Source: Aurantimicrobium sp. MWH-Uga1
GTDB lineage: Bacteria > Actinomycetota > Actinomycetes > Actinomycetales > Microbacteriaceae
DNA length: 64,000 nt
Reading direction: 5' to 3'
Assembly: GCF_003325955.1 (NCBI RefSeq)
Contig: NZ_CP030929.1
Location: 62,001-126,000 of the forward strand
The position numbers were made by a program, and so were the translations under genes. The notes under the pieces are model-generated. The model ran no database searches, was not told where the DNA came from, and saw nothing but the letters and a program-made list of their open reading frames with translations. Below, piece by piece: positions 63,190 through 64,000 of this stretch (positions are counted from its first letter, which is position 1; each line of letters opens with the position of its first letter).

Positions 63190-64000
63190 GTGACAAGTCC
63201 CTGGCTTGCCGACCCCGATGTTGTGGTTCCCGGCACTGTTCGCGCAGTCGTGCGCGACTCATGGTCGCGCGCGGAACAAAGCCAACTTGATCCTGATCGG
63301 ATGCTCTCTCCACTTCTCTTTGAAAGCAGTGAACTTCACGACTATCGGGAAGCACACCCCCTGGCTCAAATGATGCCGGTTATTCGCAAGCTTCTTGTGC
63401 GCGATGCAGATAACGATTCAGGAATGCTCGTTGCTGTGGGGGACGCGATGGGACGCTTGCTTTGGGTTGAAGGTGACCAAGGGCTCAAGTCTCGTGCCGA
63501 GTCAATGATGTTTGTTGAAGGCTCTGACTGGAGTGAATCCGTGGCGGGAACCTCAGCACCGGGAACAGCCCTTGCCTTGGATCACGCGATTCAGATTCGC
63601 CGGGATGAGCATTACAACCGTCTTGTTCACGCCTGGAGTTGCACGGCTGTTCCTGTTCACGACCCAGAGACCAAAGCCATTATTGGTGTTATTGATATCA
63701 CCGGGGGAGACCAAGCGGTGGATCGTCACACCATGCCACTGGTTGAGGCAACGGCTCACGCTGTTGAGACAGAGCTCATGGTGAGCAGGCTTCGCAGTCG
63801 TGATGCCGCATCCTCGCGGTCAGCTGCGAACTCCAAGTTTGTCTTGTTCAATAACTTGCCTTCTTCAGTGAAGAACAAATCAGCTCGGGCGACACTGCAC
63901 ATCCTTGGCCGAGATACAGCACTTCTCACCATTGGAGATCGCTCCCTCGAGTTGACTCAACGTCATGCAGAAATTATGACGCTGCTGGCCTGGAACCGTT
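63190..64000 (+). CDS. GAF-domain transcriptional regulator, C-terminus cut by window edge
   Basis: 270 residues are visible and the frame stays open to the last base. Residues about 55-195 form a GAF-like sensor (GMLVAVGDAMGRLLWVEGD, FVEGSDWSESVAGTSAPGTAL, VPVHDPETKAIIGVIDITGG), as in AcoR-type regulators. A later segment LTQRHAEIMTLLAWNR begins a C-terminal helix-turn-helix-like part. TATGCT ends seven bases before the GTG at 63190, which I take as a leaderless start; ATG at 63178 is the alternative. Target genes are not visible. Confidence 0.75.
   Translation, partial: MTSPWLADPDVVVPGTVRAVVRDSWSRAEQSQLDPDRMLSPLLFESSELHDYREAHPLAQMMPVIRKLLVRDADNDSGMLVAVGDAMGRLLWVEGDQGLKSRAESMMFVEGSDWSESVAGTSAPGTALALDHAIQIRRDEHYNRLVHAWSCTAVPVHDPETKAIIGVIDITGGDQAVDRHTMPLVEATAHAVETELMVSRLRSRDAASSRSAANSKFVLFNNLPSSVKNKSARATLHILGRDTALLTIGDRSLELTQRHAEIMTLLAWNR

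Overview
The window looks like the chromosome of a small-genome, moderate-GC actinobacterium, most likely Microbacteriaceae (an Aurantimicrobium/Rhodoluna-like freshwater lineage is my guess, not shown). Support: actinobacterial-type gene sets (coproporphyrin-dependent haem pathway with HemQ, Rv2747-like ArgA, DUF3180, LCP proteins, ClpC), the conserved order tilS-hpt-ftsH-folE-folP-folB-folK, frequent GTG/TTG starts, and many genes whose start codon sits 6-7 nt after a TANNNT box, as expected for leaderless transcripts. Genes are densely packed, with ATGA/GTGA overlaps and convergent genes that share stop-codon bases.

Layout. 0-10 kb: a PPOX-fold protein cut by the left edge; a DHA2 efflux pump divergent from an HxlR regulator that is coupled to a VanY-like lipoprotein; pgm, pheA, serS, a HAD phosphatase, and an LCP protein between two tRNA-Ser genes. 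10-19 kb: a 58-residue membrane protein; a DEAD-box helicase with a long structured leader and a repetitive Arg-rich N-terminus; an EamA transporter, an acyl-CoA oxidase, a second DHA2 pump and an NRAMP-like transporter. 19-31 kb: a polyphosphate kinase 2/DUF2252/dienelactone hydrolase operon; metH; an autoregulated-looking Phd/MNT fusion; and an ECF importer (S component, fused EcfT-A-A, lipoprotein) that probably brings in cobalamin for MetH.

32.5-43 kb is the most interesting part. A 51-bp 3' fragment of tRNA-Phe at 32551-32601 matches exactly the 3' part of the intact tRNA-Phe at 42904-42979, in the same orientation. The interval between them holds one TetR regulator and nine haem genes (hemL-B-D-C-A and, divergent, hemE-Y-Q-H), enough to go from glutamyl-tRNA to haem b apart from the shared tRNA synthetase. 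The geometry is that of an element integrated into a tRNA gene. A stranded terminator beside the fragment supports this, so the haem pathway may have been acquired or moved as an island.

43-64 kb is core: a tRNA Glu-Asp-Phe array, an M23 peptidase, ppa, tilS-hpt-ftsH and the folate operon running into panC-lysS, cardiolipin synthase, an aldo/keto reductase, a pirin/AhpD/YbaK group, clpC, argA, a secreted protein of unknown function and a GAF regulator cut by the right edge. No CRISPR array, insertion sequence, rRNA gene or replication origin was seen.
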